From positions 1-63,142 of the forward strand of contig JAUJNL010000041.1 of assembly GCA_030448185.1 (NCBI GenBank): 63,142 nt of DNA, in the 5' to 3' direction. This document shows, in pieces, positions 19,548-30,317 of the stretch. A program made the position numbers and the translations under genes. Origin of the DNA: Cytophagales bacterium (GTDB taxonomy: Bacteria > Bacteroidota > Bacteroidia > Cytophagales > 172606-1). Positions within the stretch are counted from its first letter, which is position 1. Each line of letters begins with the position of its first letter. A model generated the notes under the pieces. That model was not told where the DNA came from and did no database searches. It worked only from the letters and a program-made list of their open reading frames with translations.

Positions 19548-20651
19548 ATGAGCAAAACGCCTAAAGTCACGGTATTCATCATTCGTTTACAACGGTTAAC
19601 ATTTGCGGGATTGCATAATCAGCATTCTAAGTCAGAGTTTTACTGATTTTTTGAATACCTGATTATTGATGACAGTTCCACTGACCACAGTGTAGAGGTA
19701 GTGGGCTATTTTTCAGATCCTCGTATCCGGCTCGTACAAAATCCTAAAAATCTGGGAATTGCCCGTACCGTAACCGGGGTTTTGAACTGGCGCAGGGTGA
19801 ATACGTAGCCTTTGTGGACTGTGATGACATCTGTGCGCCTGACCGGCTGGAGATGCAGGTTCAGTTTATGGATATTCATCGAAAGTAGCTTGCGGGACCT
19901 GGGTGCAGGACATTGATGAAGAGGGCAAGCTGATAAATGGTAAGCTTCGTAATTCCCCGATCAATAATCGCAAAATAAGGGAAGAGCTGTTATGGGGACC
20001 CTCTTTTGAGGGAACCCTAGTTTAATCATGCGGAAAAGTATGATTGAACAATATACACTGTACCATAATCCCAATTTTATAGTAGCCTCTCTGATTATGA
20101 CCTTTGGATCAGGGCTTCAAGAGTAACCCAATTTGTAATCTGCCCAAGGTATTGTACTACTACCGGTCGCACCGCAACCAGATCTCACAGCGGCGGAGCC
20201 TGGAAGCCCTCAAAATGTGTGTAGCCTGCAATTATTTATGTTGTTTGAATTACTCTGGGATAAGGCGCCTGAAGTTAAAGCATTGCTGGAGCCTAAACAG
20301 TCCGCAAAACCCGGAATGGCGCTGAAAGATCTGGTGTGTCTGGATGAAGTAATCCGGAACATACATATAGTCCGCGCGCAGCCCGTACTGTTTGGCAAGC
20401 AGTCCCTGGAAGATGCGTACCGGCTACTTTGGTATAAAGGTCTTGCCAGTTTGCCGGTTTTTACGCCAGGCATGTATCGGGCTATTCAGGGTACACTTTT
20501 CTTTGACTCACTTTTCCACAGGTGCAATGGGGATTATAGCTGAAATGCCTTGTATATTCGTCAAAACTGGATTATACAGCTGCGTAAACTTCGGCGCAAG
20601 ATTAAGTACCCGCAGCTTTCCCGGAAACGGTACCGCCTGGCAACCGCTTAA
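19548..20651 (+). pseudogene. Family 2 glycosyltransferase, heavily frameshifted
   Basis: The sequence can be followed frame by frame as a GT2 (GT-A fold) transferase. It opens MSKTPKVTVFII, then has LIIDDSSTDHSVE (nucleotide-binding region), RIRLVQNPKNLGIA, and GEYVAFVDCDDICAPDRLE with the metal-binding DxD-like motif. After that come a less conserved middle and a basic C-terminus ending RKRYRLATA. At least six indels interrupt it in 1.1 kb, the densest damage after ccmF. Without them it would be a normal 360-residue GT2 that transfers a sugar to an envelope glycan. A terminator follows at 20731. Confidence 0.72.
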
Positions 20652-20730
20652 GTGAAGCAGCATTAGTTGCTACCAGATCAAGTATGTCCTCATCCAGACG
20701 TTGTTACCTGGTTTTAGGCTGTAGAAGAGC

Positions 20731-20763
20731 AAAAAAACCGCCCTGCAGCAGGACGGCTTTACT
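20731..20763. terminator. Bidirectional terminator
   Basis: Stem-loop with arms around 20738-20744 and 20751-20757 (one mismatch), an A-run of seven on the left and T-rich sequence on the right. It separates the plus-strand glycosyltransferase from the convergent minus-strand outer membrane protein gene. Confidence 0.65.
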
Positions 20764-20782
20764 AGCTTTACCTAAAGCAATA

Positions 20783-21574
20783 TTATTTACCACCCAGTGG
20801 AATGGCATATCCTACGGTTAAGGCAAAGACCCGGTTTTTACCGTCTGCTTTCTGAGCATTATTGGAGCTGGCTGATAATCGTTTTACTTCTTTAAGAAAG
20901 TTAGATATTCCTAATCCGTAACGGATGTCCAATAGAAAGTGCTCCCGGACTGCCTGTACCCCAATACCACCCCCAAATTGTACGCCTAAATCAATCCGGT
21001 TGACGTATTCAGGATCATAATAACTTCCGATATCATCGTTGCTATTATTACTGGGCTCCTCGCCAAATTTGATTTATTATCACTCTTACGATCTTCAGCT
21101 GGAATATCTTTTAGTATATCAGCCCATTAGTGGTTGCCTTCGTTATTTCAGCAGATTCTTTACCATTCAATCCAAAACCAACTGAAGGACCGGCATTTAC
21201 GTAGGCTTTAAACGCTTCTCCCCCAAAATTTGTTGCAAAGTAGGGGCAATTCAAGGTAATTAATTACCTGTTTCCTTTATGAAAAAGGATGCAGTAAGGC
21301 CACCTTGGCTTTCTGTTTCCGTTCCTTCAGCGGCAAATCCTTTCTGAATGTACAGCAGTTCGGGTTGGATAGAGAAAATCCATCTTCGGAAATAGGCAGA
21401 TTGAACTCCTACTCCGGCTACCAGACCAAGATTTGATTTCTGACCATTTGTCTTGTTGTCTTTTTCACCAAAAAAGCCACGTTAGCCAGACTAACACCTG
21501 CTTTAGGGATAATAGAAACCCGCATTTGCCGCTAATCAAGAGAGTGCAGTTGAGAGAGCAAAAATCTTTTTCAT
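20783..21574 (-). pseudogene. Outer membrane beta-barrel (porin-family) protein, frameshifted
   Basis: From ATG 21574 the sequence begins MKKIFALSTALS, a signal peptide. Fragments in different frames then read KAGVSLANVAF, LGLVAGVGVQSAYFRRWIF, SIQPELLYIQKGFA and, near the end, VNRIDLGVQFGGGIGVQA and RVFALTVGYAIPLGGK. This pattern of alternating strands ending in a C-terminal barrel strand is typical of small 8-strand outer membrane proteins of Bacteroidota. At least five indels occur. The gene stands alone and converges on the glycosyltransferase. I see no evidence for a specific ligand. Confidence 0.68.
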
Positions 21575-21860
21575 TAGTGCTGTTTTAGTAAATAAATAAT
21601 ATGAAGTCATTTTCTAGCGTTTCTCCGCTTTTAGTTTCTCTTCAAACGTATTGCTAAATACAGGCGAAATCATCACTGAAACAATATTCATTACTGAGTA
21701 TTAATGGCATACATGCAAGAAAAGCACATAAATGTTAAATTTTTTTGCAGAAAAGAACATTTTTATTTGAAATAAAGATTGCAATACTCTCTTTTGATTA
21801 CCCTATCTGCAAGTACCTCAAGAATAGCACCACGTAAAATGTATTTTACTGATTAGTAGT

Positions 21861-22905
21861 GTAATAGAGAAGGTGTTGAATTAAATTGGTAAACTCCCGC
21901 GTGCGAGCAAACTTTGGGATGAAATACGAACAATGGTTAATGAATCCGACTCGTTGTAAGGCCATGACTGGTTACAGGTGTGGAAGCCTTTCAGAGTTAG
22001 TGCCCTATTTCGAGCAAGCCCACAACGAGTATTTGAGCCGGTATCATCTCAACGGGAGCGTCGGAAGCGGCTTACGCCAGTTTGTGCTCTATGCCAATAT
22101 CCCTTTACCTTCAGTAGCCGAACGGTTAGCTTTCATTCTATCCTACTGCAAACTCAATCCCTTGCTGCAAGAAGAACAACATGCAGACCTGTTTGGTATC
22201 GAGCAGCAGCAGTGTAATGTATTTGTGCACGGATTGCAAGTGATTCTGGACAAAAGTCTGGCCTTAGCCCAAGCAGTACCCGCTCAGACCGATGCCCAAT
22301 TACAAACCGTTTTAGCTGCTAGTAAGGCTCACTCAACTGATGATCCGGTCAGTAAACATCTGTTGCACGAGGGAGTAGGACGACAAATTCCCCGTCCCCA
22401 AGACCCCGATGCGCAACAAACCCATTACAGTGGCAAAAGAAGAATCATACCATTAAGCATGCGTTAGTGGTTAATTCTTTGTGCCTGGTCTTGTTTGTAA
22501 GTGCCACCGTTACAGGTAAAACCCACGATAAACTGGCCGATACGCACTATTCGATTCCTAAAGGCTTTACCCTCTGGCAAGATACCGGCTATCAAGGCTA
22601 CCGTCCCGAAGGCGTAACCATTCAGCAACCGATGAAAAAAGCCGCGTGGTAAAGAACTGACAGCTCAGCAGAAACAAACCAACCGGATTGTTTCCGCTTT
22701 TGGTCCGCATTGAACACGCCATCAGCGGCAAGTATCAAGCGCTACCGCATTCTCAAAGACGAGTGTCGTTTGCGTAAAACCAGTTTACCCATAAAATCTT
22801 CCTGACCTGTGCCGCCTTGCATAATTTTAGGCTTCGATTCCACCCCTTTCACTATGAAGTTACTTACTCGGCTCTATAAACTAAATCAACATATTCTCTA
22901 ATAAA
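21861..22905 (+). mobile_element. IS5-like insertion sequence (DDE_Tnp_4 type)
   Basis: Imperfect terminal inverted repeats of about 20-24 bases (around 21863-21884 and 22881-22903) share a TAGAGAANNTGTTGA core. They surround a single damaged transposase gene. The element size of about 1.04 kb is normal for IS5-related elements. No clear target duplication was found, so the exact ends are approximate. Confidence 0.6.
21919..22879 (+). pseudogene. DDE_Tnp_4-type transposase, frameshifted
   Basis: The reading starts MKYEQWLMNPTRCKAMTG, followed by a helical N-terminal region and PRPQDPDAQQTHYSGK, where the first catalytic Asp of this family lies. After a frameshift near 22.43 kb it continues VNSLCLVLFVSATVTGKTHD and LWQDTGYQGYRPEGV (second Asp). 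After another near 22.65 kb, the third acidic residue occurs in the IEHAISG region. It ends AALHNFRLRFHPF...SAL-stop at 22879. The family relates to HARBI-like DDE endonucleases of IS5 type. Four or more indels mean it is inactive as shown. Confidence 0.75.
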
Positions 22906-23067
22906 CACTTATTTTTTCTGAGCTTAAAAGTATTCCGCTCTCTGCAATCAGTAAATCCTATTATTTTTTATCATTATCTGGAAGCGTAGTGTTTCTTTGC
23001 TATTGCTAAAAATCGGGCCGGGGGTTTGCACATTTAAATTCTCCAGCTGAACCAGTGTTCTTCATCC

Positions 23068-23099
23068 TTTAACCTTTTTGCTAACTTTGTTCCGCTACA
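23068..23099 (+). promoter_or_regulatory. Candidate Bacteroidota promoter for cysS
   Basis: TAACTTTG at 23092-23099 matches the -7 consensus TAnnTTTG. TTTA at 23068-23071 lies 20 bases upstream, close to the TTTG -33 consensus. The cysS ATG follows 41 bases after the -7 element. Confidence 0.45.
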
Positions 23100-23139
23100 C
23101 GCCGTTTCGGGGAAACCATACGCTTGTATTCTCTCTGCC

Positions 23140-24646
23140 ATGCAACACAACCTGAAAATTTATAATACCCTTAGCTTTGACCGAGAGGCGTACAAAAGAA
23201 ATTTTCCAGCCCTTAAATCCGCCCTATGTGGGCATGTACGTCTGTGGTCCGACAGTATACGGGGATGCGCACCTGGGACATGCCCGGGCCGCCATTACCT
23301 TCGACATTGTATTCCGTTACCTTACGTATCTGGGCTACAAAGTGCGGTACGTACGCAACATTACCGATGTGGGTCACCTGACGGATGAAGTCGCAGGTGA
23401 AGGTGAAGACCGGATTGCTAAAAAAGCCAAACTCGAACGGCTGGAGCCTATGGAAGTGGTACAACGGTATACCAATAATTACCACCGTGATATGGACCAG
23501 CTTAATGTATGGCGGCCTAGTATTGAGCCTCGCGCCTCAGGTCACATCTCAGAGCAAATTGAACTGGTGCAGCGTATTTTGAATGAAGGCTTTGCTTACG
23601 AATCCCACGGTTCGGTTTATTTTGATATTCCCCGGTACAACCAGCAGCACCGGTACGGAAAGCTGTCTGGCCGGAACATTGATGACATGCTGGCCAATAC
23701 CCGTGAAGATTTGTCAGGGCAGCAGGAAAAGCGTAATCCGCTGGACTTCGCCCTCTGGAAAAAGGCTCAGCCTGAACACCTGATGCACTGGCCTTCTCCC
23801 TGGGGAAATGGGTTTCCCGGCTGGCACCTGGAATGCTCCGCCATGAGCAGCAAGTACCTCGGCAAGCAATTTGACATCCACGGCGGGGGCATGGACCTTA
23901 CTTTTCCGCACCACGAATGCGAAATTGCCCAATCAGAAGCCGGCAATCACGTAGAACCAGTCCGGTACTGGATGCACAATAACCTGATCACGATTAATGG
24001 CCAGAAAATGGGCCGGTCACTGGGCAATTTTATTAACCTCAATGAAATATTCACGGGAGACCATAAGCTATTGCTGCATGCCTATACGCCCATGACGGTA
24101 CGCTTTTTCGTGTTGCAGGCGCATTACCGCAGTACCCTGGATTTCTCTAATGAGGCGCTGATTGCCGCCCGGAAAGCCTATAAAAGACTGATCAACGGGT
24201 TACGGATTGCCAAGAGACTGGAGTTTAAAGATACGCAAGCAGCCGAAGACACCCAGGCCAAGGAAGAAATCCGCAAATTGGCAGGAGCTTGCCAAATTGC
24301 TATGGATGATGATTTTAACACGGCCGTAGTAATTGCCAATCTGTTTAACCTCTTAAAATTCGTCAACAAAATTCATACGGATGCTTTAGCATCCGCAGCA
24401 TTGGGAGAAGAATCATTCCAACTATTGATCCAGACCACTGTTGAGTTTACCGAAAACGTACTCGGCCTGAAAGAGGAACAGCCCGACGCCCTGGATCAGT
24501 TGGTGAATGCCCTGCTGGAATTATACACCGACGCCAAGCATAACAAGGCTTACGATAAAGTAGATCAGATCAGAGCCCGCCTGAAGGAAGTAGGCATTCT
24601 GGTAAAAGACATGCGGAATGGAATTGAATGGGCTTATGAGGAATAG
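23140..24646 (+). CDS. cysS: Cysteinyl-tRNA synthetase (frameshift near start)
   Basis: Class I synthetase that charges tRNA-Cys. The start [12 protein letters not shown] and the following [15 protein letters not shown] are in different frames, so one indel lies near 23.17 kb. The rest (about 485 residues) is clean. The zinc ligand Cys and HIGH-type motif are in [20 protein letters not shown], further zinc ligands are in WHLECSAMS and [10 protein letters not shown], and the KMSKS-type loop is [10 protein letters not shown]. The length of about 500 residues matches the family. The gene is normally essential and single copy, so the frameshift is most likely an error in the sequence. It has a candidate promoter 41 bases upstream. 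Confidence 0.95.
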
Positions 24647-25011
24647 GGGCTCACAGGCAATGTAGAAAAGAACTCAGAAGTCAGGAGGTAGAAGACAGAA
24701 GTAGGAAGTAAAGAGGTAAAAAATAACGTAGGGGCGTATTGCATATGCCCTTTTCCCATTTGCCCGGGTTTGATACTGGCCTGCATCAGGATTTCCCTGC
24801 TGGGCATTTTCACCCTTTTGCGACACTTATTTTTATGCCAAAAGAAGCCGTAAACCGCATGGCTATTTGCGATAAATAATTATTTGTTCATTTATTAGTG
24901 AAATCCTATCATTTAAGCACATTTTTTTATCCTTACTGTATCTATTTTTTTCACTAAGTAGTATATACGCTGTACCAGACCTACCTACGTTTTTCATTCA
25001 AAAAATCCAAT
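24647..25011. other. Intergenic region without a recognised gene
   Basis: This 365-base gap between cysS and treZ has no ORF with family similarity. It contains a purine-rich stretch with repeated GAAGT/GTAGAAG words (about 24660-24720) and an AT-rich part before treZ. I see no strong terminator or promoter match. Confidence 0.4.
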
Positions 25012-26947
25012 ATGCAACTTGGTTCGCATTATGCAGGCAATGGGAAGTGCCGCTTTACCGTATGGGCGCCCCTCGCTAAGCAGGTGTCTTTACATTTAAT
25101 TGCTCCGGAAAGTAAGTTACTACCCATGAAAAAGGGAGAACAGGGCTACTTTCAGGCCGAAGTTAATGGAGTTACACCCGGTACTACGTATTTCTTCCAG
25201 TTGAATGGGCAGACCGACCGTCCGGACCCAGCCTCTCAATTTCAGCCGGAAGGCGTACATGGACCCTCAAAAGTAATTGATCACTCAGCCTACCGCTGGA
25301 AACATACTGACTGGAAAGGAATAGAGCTGAAGAAATGGATCATTTACGAGCTACACATCGGTACATTCACTGCCGAAGGCACTTTTAGAGCGGCTGTTTC
25401 GAAGCTGGATTATCTGAGAGAACTGGGAATTACGGCCATAGAAGTAATGCCGGTTTCGCAGTTTCCCGGTGACCGTAACTGGGGTTACGATGGGGTGTAT
25501 CCTTATTCTGTACAAAATTCCTACGGCACGCCCGACGATTTTAAATACTTTGTTGACGAATGCCATGCCCGCAGCATAGCGGTGGCGCTGGATATTGTAT
25601 ACAACCATATGGGCCCTGAAGGCAACTACCTCCGGGAATTTGGCCCTTATTTCATCGAGAAATATAAAACACCCTGGGGTGATGCCCTAAACTATGACGA
25701 GGAATACGCGGATGCCGTACGTGATTTCTTCTCGGATAGTGCCGTTTATTGGCTGGAAAATTACCGGCTGGACGGACTCCGACTCGATGCGATTCACTCA
25801 GTGTTCGATATGGGCGCCAAACACTTCTGGCAATTTGTCAATGAGAAGGTGCAAGCCTTGTCACAACGCACTGGATGGAAGCGGTATACCATTGCCGAAA
25901 GTGACCTCAACGATGTAAAAGTAATTACGCCACTGGAGAAAGGGGGTTACGGCTTCGATACCCAATGGATGGATGATCTGCATCATTCCCTTCATTCCCT
26001 ACTTACCGGCGAACGGGATGGCTATTATTCAGACTATGGCTCAGTAGAACAACTGGCTAAATGCCTGCAGACGGGCTTTGTATACGATGGGGTATATTCC
26101 GAATACCGGAAGCGGAAATACGGCAATGCTTCCGCTGGAATTTCCGGCGAACACTTTGTGGTCTGCATACAGAACCACGACCAGATTGGTAACCGCTTCA
26201 TGGGCGACCGCATTTCCGCTATGCTTTCCTTTGACCAGTTGAAGTTGGCTGCTGCAGCCATGCTGCTGTCTCCTTATATCCCAATGCTGTTTATGGGAGA
26301 AGAATACGCAGAAGATGCCCCTTTCCAGTATTTTATCAGTCATACCGATAAGCAACTAGTAGAAGCCGTCCGGGAAGGCCGCAAACGGGAGTTCTCAAAA
26401 TTGAAGCTCTGACCCGCAGAGTGAGGAAACGTTCCGGGCTTGTCAGCTGCAATGGCCCAAAACTGAGTCCGGTAAATACAAAACAATGCTCAACTGGTAC
26501 CGGGAACTAATCAGGCTGCGTCAGACCCATGTAGCCCTGCAGAGTCTTGACAAACAGAATATACAAGTAGAAACGTTCGGACAAACGGTATCAATGCTGA
26601 GGCAAAACGGCCAGACGCAATTGCTGGTGCTGATGAACTTTGGCAACCAGCCTATTGATTTACAACTCCCCAGTGGAGATTGGCAAGCTATTCTTAATTC
26701 ATCCCAAAGTCAATGGCAAGAAAAAGAGACCAATGTGATCAGTAAAGATGCCAATATCCTGCCTGCTTCGGGAGTACTAGTATTGGAGAAAAAGTTGATC
26801 TTCCGGAAAATTAGTATTACCGCAGAGTACACAGAGTGGCGCAGAGATAGAATGAGATTTTCTCTGCGTTCCTCCGCGTTCTCTGCGGTTACCCTATTTT
26901 ACATCCGCAATCCGATATCCGATATCCGATATCCTTCCATGCCTTGA
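25012..26947 (+). CDS. treZ: Malto-oligosyltrehalose trehalohydrolase (frameshifted, extended C-terminus)
   Basis: TreZ releases trehalose from the maltooligosyl-trehalose made by TreY. It has an N-terminal CBM48/E-set domain (FTVWAPLAKQVSLHL), then a GH13 barrel with YELHIGTFTAEGTF, VALDIVYNHMGPEGNY, GLRLDAIHSVFD (nucleophile), TIAESDLND (acid/base) and VVCIQNHDQIGNR. The frame breaks near 26.41 kb, and the rest (MLNWYRELIRLRQTH and the beta-sandwich end LPASGVLVLEKK) continues in the next frame. The true C-terminus probably falls near 26.8 kb. From there the ORF runs another 40-odd codons through an inverted repeat to 26947. No treY is adjacent. Confidence 0.88.
26818..26891. repeat. Inverted repeat with CGCAGAG/CTCTGCG words
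   Basis: The left arm (26818-26847) contains ACCGCAGAG, ACAGAG and CGCAGAGA. The right arm (26861-26891) contains TCTCTGCG, CCGCGTT and CTCTGCGGT. The arms pair over about 30 bases with a few mismatches around a 13-base loop. This looks like an intergenic REP-type hairpin that has come to lie inside the 3' end of the treZ reading frame. Confidence 0.7.
26912..26934. repeat. Short tandem repeat, unit CCGATAT
   Basis: Just over three exact copies of a 7-base unit lie directly after the inverted repeat and before the next gene. The unit contains the EcoRV palindrome GATATC across copies. No role is evident. Confidence 0.6.
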
Positions 26948-27688
26948 TTGAATCTTTACCCTACCCACCTCAGCGAATCATTTCCCTGGTTCCTTCCCAG
27001 ACTGAACTGCTTTATGACTTAGGCTTAAGAAAAAGGATTATCGGGATTACTAAATTTTGCATTCACCCCGCGGAGGCCGTGAAGAATGTTACCCAAGTCG
27101 GCGGCACCAAAAACTTCCGATTCGAAGTCATTGATGAGCTACAACCCGATTTGATTATTGGCAAGGAGGAAAACTATCAGAGGGCATTGAAAGGTTAGCC
27201 TCAGCGTATCCCGTTTGGATCAGTGACATTTATACTTTAGAGGATGCGCTGCACTCCATTAAGAAAATAGGCGAATTAACCGGTACTCCACTACGAGCCA
27301 GTCAGATAACAGCTGCCATTCGTCAAGGGTTTGCCGCATTGGTACCCTGGGTCACCCGTAAAAGTAGTCTATCTGATTTGGAAAAACCCTTGGATGGCAG
27401 CCGGAAGCCAGACATTTATTGATGACATGCTTCACCGTTGTGGCTTTACAAATGCCCTGGCGCACTTGCCCCGCTATCCGGTAGTAACGAGGCGTTAAGG
27501 AATGCCGCACCTGACTATCTATTTTTATCTTCGGAACCTTATCCTTTTCAGGAGAAACACTTGGCAGAGCTTGAGGCCATTTGCCCGGCGGCAAAGTAAT
27601 CCTCGTAGATGGTGAAATGTTCTCTTGGTACGGCAGCCGGTTGTTACAGGCTACTGGTTATTTGAATAAGCTGGTTTATAGTTTATAG
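26944..27688 (+). CDS. BtuF-like substrate-binding protein (frameshifted)
   Basis: Helical-backbone metal-receptor protein of the cobalamin/siderophore-binding class. The first 84 residues read RIISLVPSQTELLYDLGL and VGGTKNFRFEVIDELQPDLI, the typical opening of the BtuF-like family. After a frameshift near 27.19 kb the sequence continues YPVWISDIYTLEDALHSI, IWKNPWMAAGSQTFIDDML and finally LVDGEMFSWYGSRLL. At least four indels are needed. The first codon shown is TTG 26944 and there is no signal peptide, which is unusual for a periplasmic receptor but seen in short Bacteroidota members. The total of about 248 codons is family size. Confidence 0.78.
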
Positions 27689-27791
27689 TTTTTGGTTTCC
27701 AGTTGAAAGGATTCATATAATTAGTGCTTTCCCTGATAACGCTTTAGTACAACTGGAACTGAAAACCGGAAACAAGAAACTGTTGCGCCAA

Positions 27792-28289
27792 TTATATCCC
27801 AATACTGCCATCGTGCACCTTATACAGTAAGGCTACGGCAAATACAGCAATGCCTTCCTGCGGCTCCACAAATCCCATTTTTCGGAAGTAGTGGCCTTGA
27901 TAGAAAGATCATTTTCCCGGATGTGCAGCACTTGGGCCATTACTTTTTTCATCTCCGGCACATGCGGATTTACCTTTGGGGTTTCCAGCACAACGGTAGA
28001 ATCAATATTACTGATTTCATAGCCGCATTCCGGATGAGTCTGACTACCTCTTGAAGGAAAAACTTACTGTCCCGGTTTTTGTACTGCGGATCTTGTCCGA
28101 GAAGTGAAAGCCGATATCCCGCAGGTCAGCCGCACCCAGCAGGGCGTCACAAATGGCATGGATCAGCGCATCTCCATCTGAATGGCCTGAGGGACCGTGC
28201 GTATGCTCAATCTGAATGCCTCTTAACACAAAGGGGCGTCCCTCAACCAGCTGGTGTACGTCGTAGCCCTGTCCAATGCGTATTTTCAT
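27792..28289 (-). CDS. ispF: 2-C-methyl-D-erythritol 2,4-cyclodiphosphate synthase (frameshifted)
   Basis: IspF makes the cyclic diphosphate in the MEP route to isoprenoids. From ATG 28289 it reads [20 protein letters not shown] with metal ligands Asp and His in [25 protein letters not shown] and DIGFHFSD follow. After a frameshift near 28.08 kb the sequence continues with [13 protein letters not shown], and in further frames with STVVLETP and ATTSEKMGFVG-like residues, ending [12 protein letters not shown]. The span is exactly 166 codons with the stop, the normal size, so the indels cancel. The gene is essential in organisms using this pathway, so I attribute the shifts to sequence errors. 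A MITE-like element lies 12 bases upstream of its start. Confidence 0.88.
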
Positions 28290-28300
28290 AATCGTCTTTT

Positions 28301-28435
28301 CGCGTACGACAAAATGCAGAGCGTTCATCTGCATTTAGCTTCGCTGAGAATAGTTGCAATGCGGATGTGTATGGTTGACCCTTTTTCTGCATTTTGTCAA
28401 AGTTTAATGGTTGATCTGCAATTTGTCGTACACCC
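28301..28435. repeat. MITE-like structured repeat, copy 1 (shorter)
   Basis: This segment is homologous, in reverse orientation, to the element at 57068-57239. The right end keeps the terminal repeat (ATTTGTCGTACACCC at 28421-28435). The left end keeps GTACGACAAAATGCAGA but has lost its first bases. Inside is the same TTAGCTTCGCTGAGAATAG loop segment. The two other hairpins of the longer copy are missing. It fills the gap between the RelE-type toxin gene and ispF. Confidence 0.72.
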
Positions 28436-28443
28436 TTTTAATC

Positions 28444-28715
28444 CTACGGGAAGAACTTATAAAAATCTTTTTCCTATGAAGAACCCTTTCTACCGTCAGT
28501 TCATCGTTTTATGAAACTCACTCCCACCCGATAGTTACCAAACCTTGCCCGGTAGAATTCATCGTACCCCTTTGAGTTTCTCCATATTACCAATCTCTTC
28601 CAGACGCTGATATTGTTCCAGTTCCTCAAACACAAACACTTCAATTCTGGATCGGTCTTTAGCCGGTATTTTGGCTAAATCTTTTTCAGAATCGCTTATT
28701 AACAAGAACTTTCAA
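28444..28715 (-). CDS. RelE/ParE-type toxin (frameshifted)
   Basis: Read frame by frame the product is KVLVNK, DLAKIPAKDRSRIEVFVFEELEQ and YQRLEEIGNMEKLKG, then YDEFYRARFGNYRVGVSF and a C-terminal LTVERVLHRK...FYKFFP. This is the compact alpha/beta fold of RelE/ParE toxins, with basic residues in the Arg-Ala-Arg-Phe-Gly-Asn-Tyr-Arg strand that are typical of ribosome-dependent mRNA cleavage. Three indels interrupt it. It begins at a TTG one base beyond the stop of the upstream antitoxin, so the two form an operon. Eight bases after its stop the MITE-like repeat begins. Confidence 0.72.
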
Positions 28716-28716
28716 T

Positions 28717-28923
28717 CTAATCGGCTTTTTTCAAGTTCTTATAAAAGTCTTTGGCCTCCTGTAGCGTCAGCTTATCTTCTGGCTTATTTTCTTTAATAAA
28801 CGCTGCTAAAGCATAATCTTCCAGCAATTGTTTCAATTTTCTCAAATGTCTCGATATCAACCTGAACCGCAAGTATTCTGCGGTCTTTTCGTCCACTATA
28901 TATTTTTTCTTAATCGCCAGCAT
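28717..28923 (-). CDS. Antitoxin of the RelE-type pair (probably frameshifted)
   Basis: This 68-residue protein lies directly upstream of the toxin. It starts MLAIKKKYIVDEK and ends LTLQEAKDFYKNLKKAD, matching small antitoxins with a beta-strand N-terminus and a Lys-rich tail. The middle (about residues 14-33) looks out of frame. The next frame gives AVQVDIETFEKIE, a better fit to the family, so two compensating indels are likely. Such antitoxins bind the toxin through the C-terminal half and repress the operon. Confidence 0.65.
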   Translation of the reverse strand: MLAIKKKYIVDEKTAEYLRFRLISRHLRKLKQLLEDYALAAFIKENKPEDKLTLQEAKDFYKNLKKAD

Positions 28924-28991
28924 AGTGTATAAAAGTTTTTATCATCAACAAACGTATCCTGTCCATTAAATTCATTATCTCCATCAGCGGT

Positions 28992-30285
28992 TCAGACCTT
29001 CTTCGCCCGATAATATAAGGTAGAGGTATTCTCTTTTCTGAGTGCTTTCTGGGCCATTGCCTGGATGTCCGCTACCGTAACGGCCTGAATCTTCTCACCT
29101 TCCCGGTTTACCTCATCAGGCATTCCCAGGTTGGCATAAAAAGCCAGATTCATAGCCCGGTTCAGCATCTCCAATTCGGAGAATACCAGGGTAGATTCGG
29201 CCTGATTCTTCACTTTAGTCAATTCAGCTTCAGAAACGGCTCCCGCCATCAGTTCTTCCAGAATGGCATCAACGGCTGCTTCGCCCTGCGCTATAGAAAT
29301 GCCCTGATTGAGCCGCCCCTGCACTACCAGCAAGCCAGGGTCCACGGAGCCGGAGAGGTAAGCGTTAATATTATTGAATAACCGCTCCTCCTTCACCAGC
29401 TTTTCGTACAGGCGTGATTTACTCCGACCCCAACAGGTCACTTAGGTAAGTCGGCTACGTAATACAAGCTCGGAAGATTTGCCCGGCACATGGAACGCTT
29501 TGTAAATGGCATCCAGCGGAACATTAGCCTCTACTTCATCGGTGCGGTGTTCATTTTGCTCCGGTTCCTGGGGTAATACCCGCAGATAGGGTTTTCCTGC
29601 TGGAATAGGTCCGAACCATTTCTCCGACAGGCGCTTTACTTCGTCCACCGTCACGGGACCAGCTACCACCATCACGGCATTATTGGGCAGGTAATACTTA
29701 TAGAAGAAGTTCTGTACGTCTTCCATTGTTGCTTCTTCGATATGGCTGATTTCCTTGCCAATGGTTGCCCAGCGATACGGGTGCTTTTTGTAAGCCAGGG
29801 TCGCAACCGCAACCACACGTCTCCATAAGGTTGATTTAAGTAGCGTTGTTTAAATTCTTCTACTACCACTTTACGTTGCACTTCCAGCACCTTCGGATCA
29901 AATGATAAGCTCAACATCCGGTCGGACTCCAGCCAGAAGGCCGTTTCCAGGTTAACGGCGGCAGGGTAATGTAGTAATTGGTAATATCCGGTGAGGTAAA
30001 TGCGCATTTTTTCTCCCCCTACCCGCTGCAAAGGTTCGTCGTACACCGGTACGTGCCGGGAACCACCAAACATTAGATGCTCAAATAAATGCGCAAAACC
30101 CGTGCGGTCTTCGTCTTCGTCCTTGGGCCCACATTATATAAAATATTTACGGCTGCCAGCGGCATGGTATGGTCCTCGTGCACATATACCTGCAAGCCAT
30201 TGTCGAGGGTAAAATATGATAGTGAATCATGCTGAAGTTCGTTTCTGCCAGATAGCAAATGTATGATTTGCGGTTGAGTGTACAA
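28992..30285 (-). CDS. M16-family zinc metallopeptidase (frameshifted)
   Basis: Peptidase of the pitrilysin (M16) family. The N-terminal part reads YFTLDNGLQVYVHEDHTMP, and after a frameshift near 30.1 kb the zinc motif HxxEH appears as FAHLFEHLMFGG. Further blocks are RKVVVEEFKQRYLNQPYG, YKKHPYRWATIGKEISHI, NFFYKYYLPNNAVMVVAGPV and, at the end, FSELEMLNRAMNLAF. Four frames are needed (changes near 30.1, 29.8 and 29.44 kb). The total is about 430 codons, one usual M16B unit. The start is uncertain; a TTG at 30285 opens the frame. An IS copy lies directly upstream. Confidence 0.82.
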
Positions 30286-30317
30286 CGGTTGCCACCCACA
30301 ACCGGTTTAATTATATA

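Noticed and set aside
26912..26934. CCGATAT repeats as the start of a CRISPR-like or iteron array
   Set aside because: There are only three direct 7-base units without spacers and no replication or Cas gene nearby.
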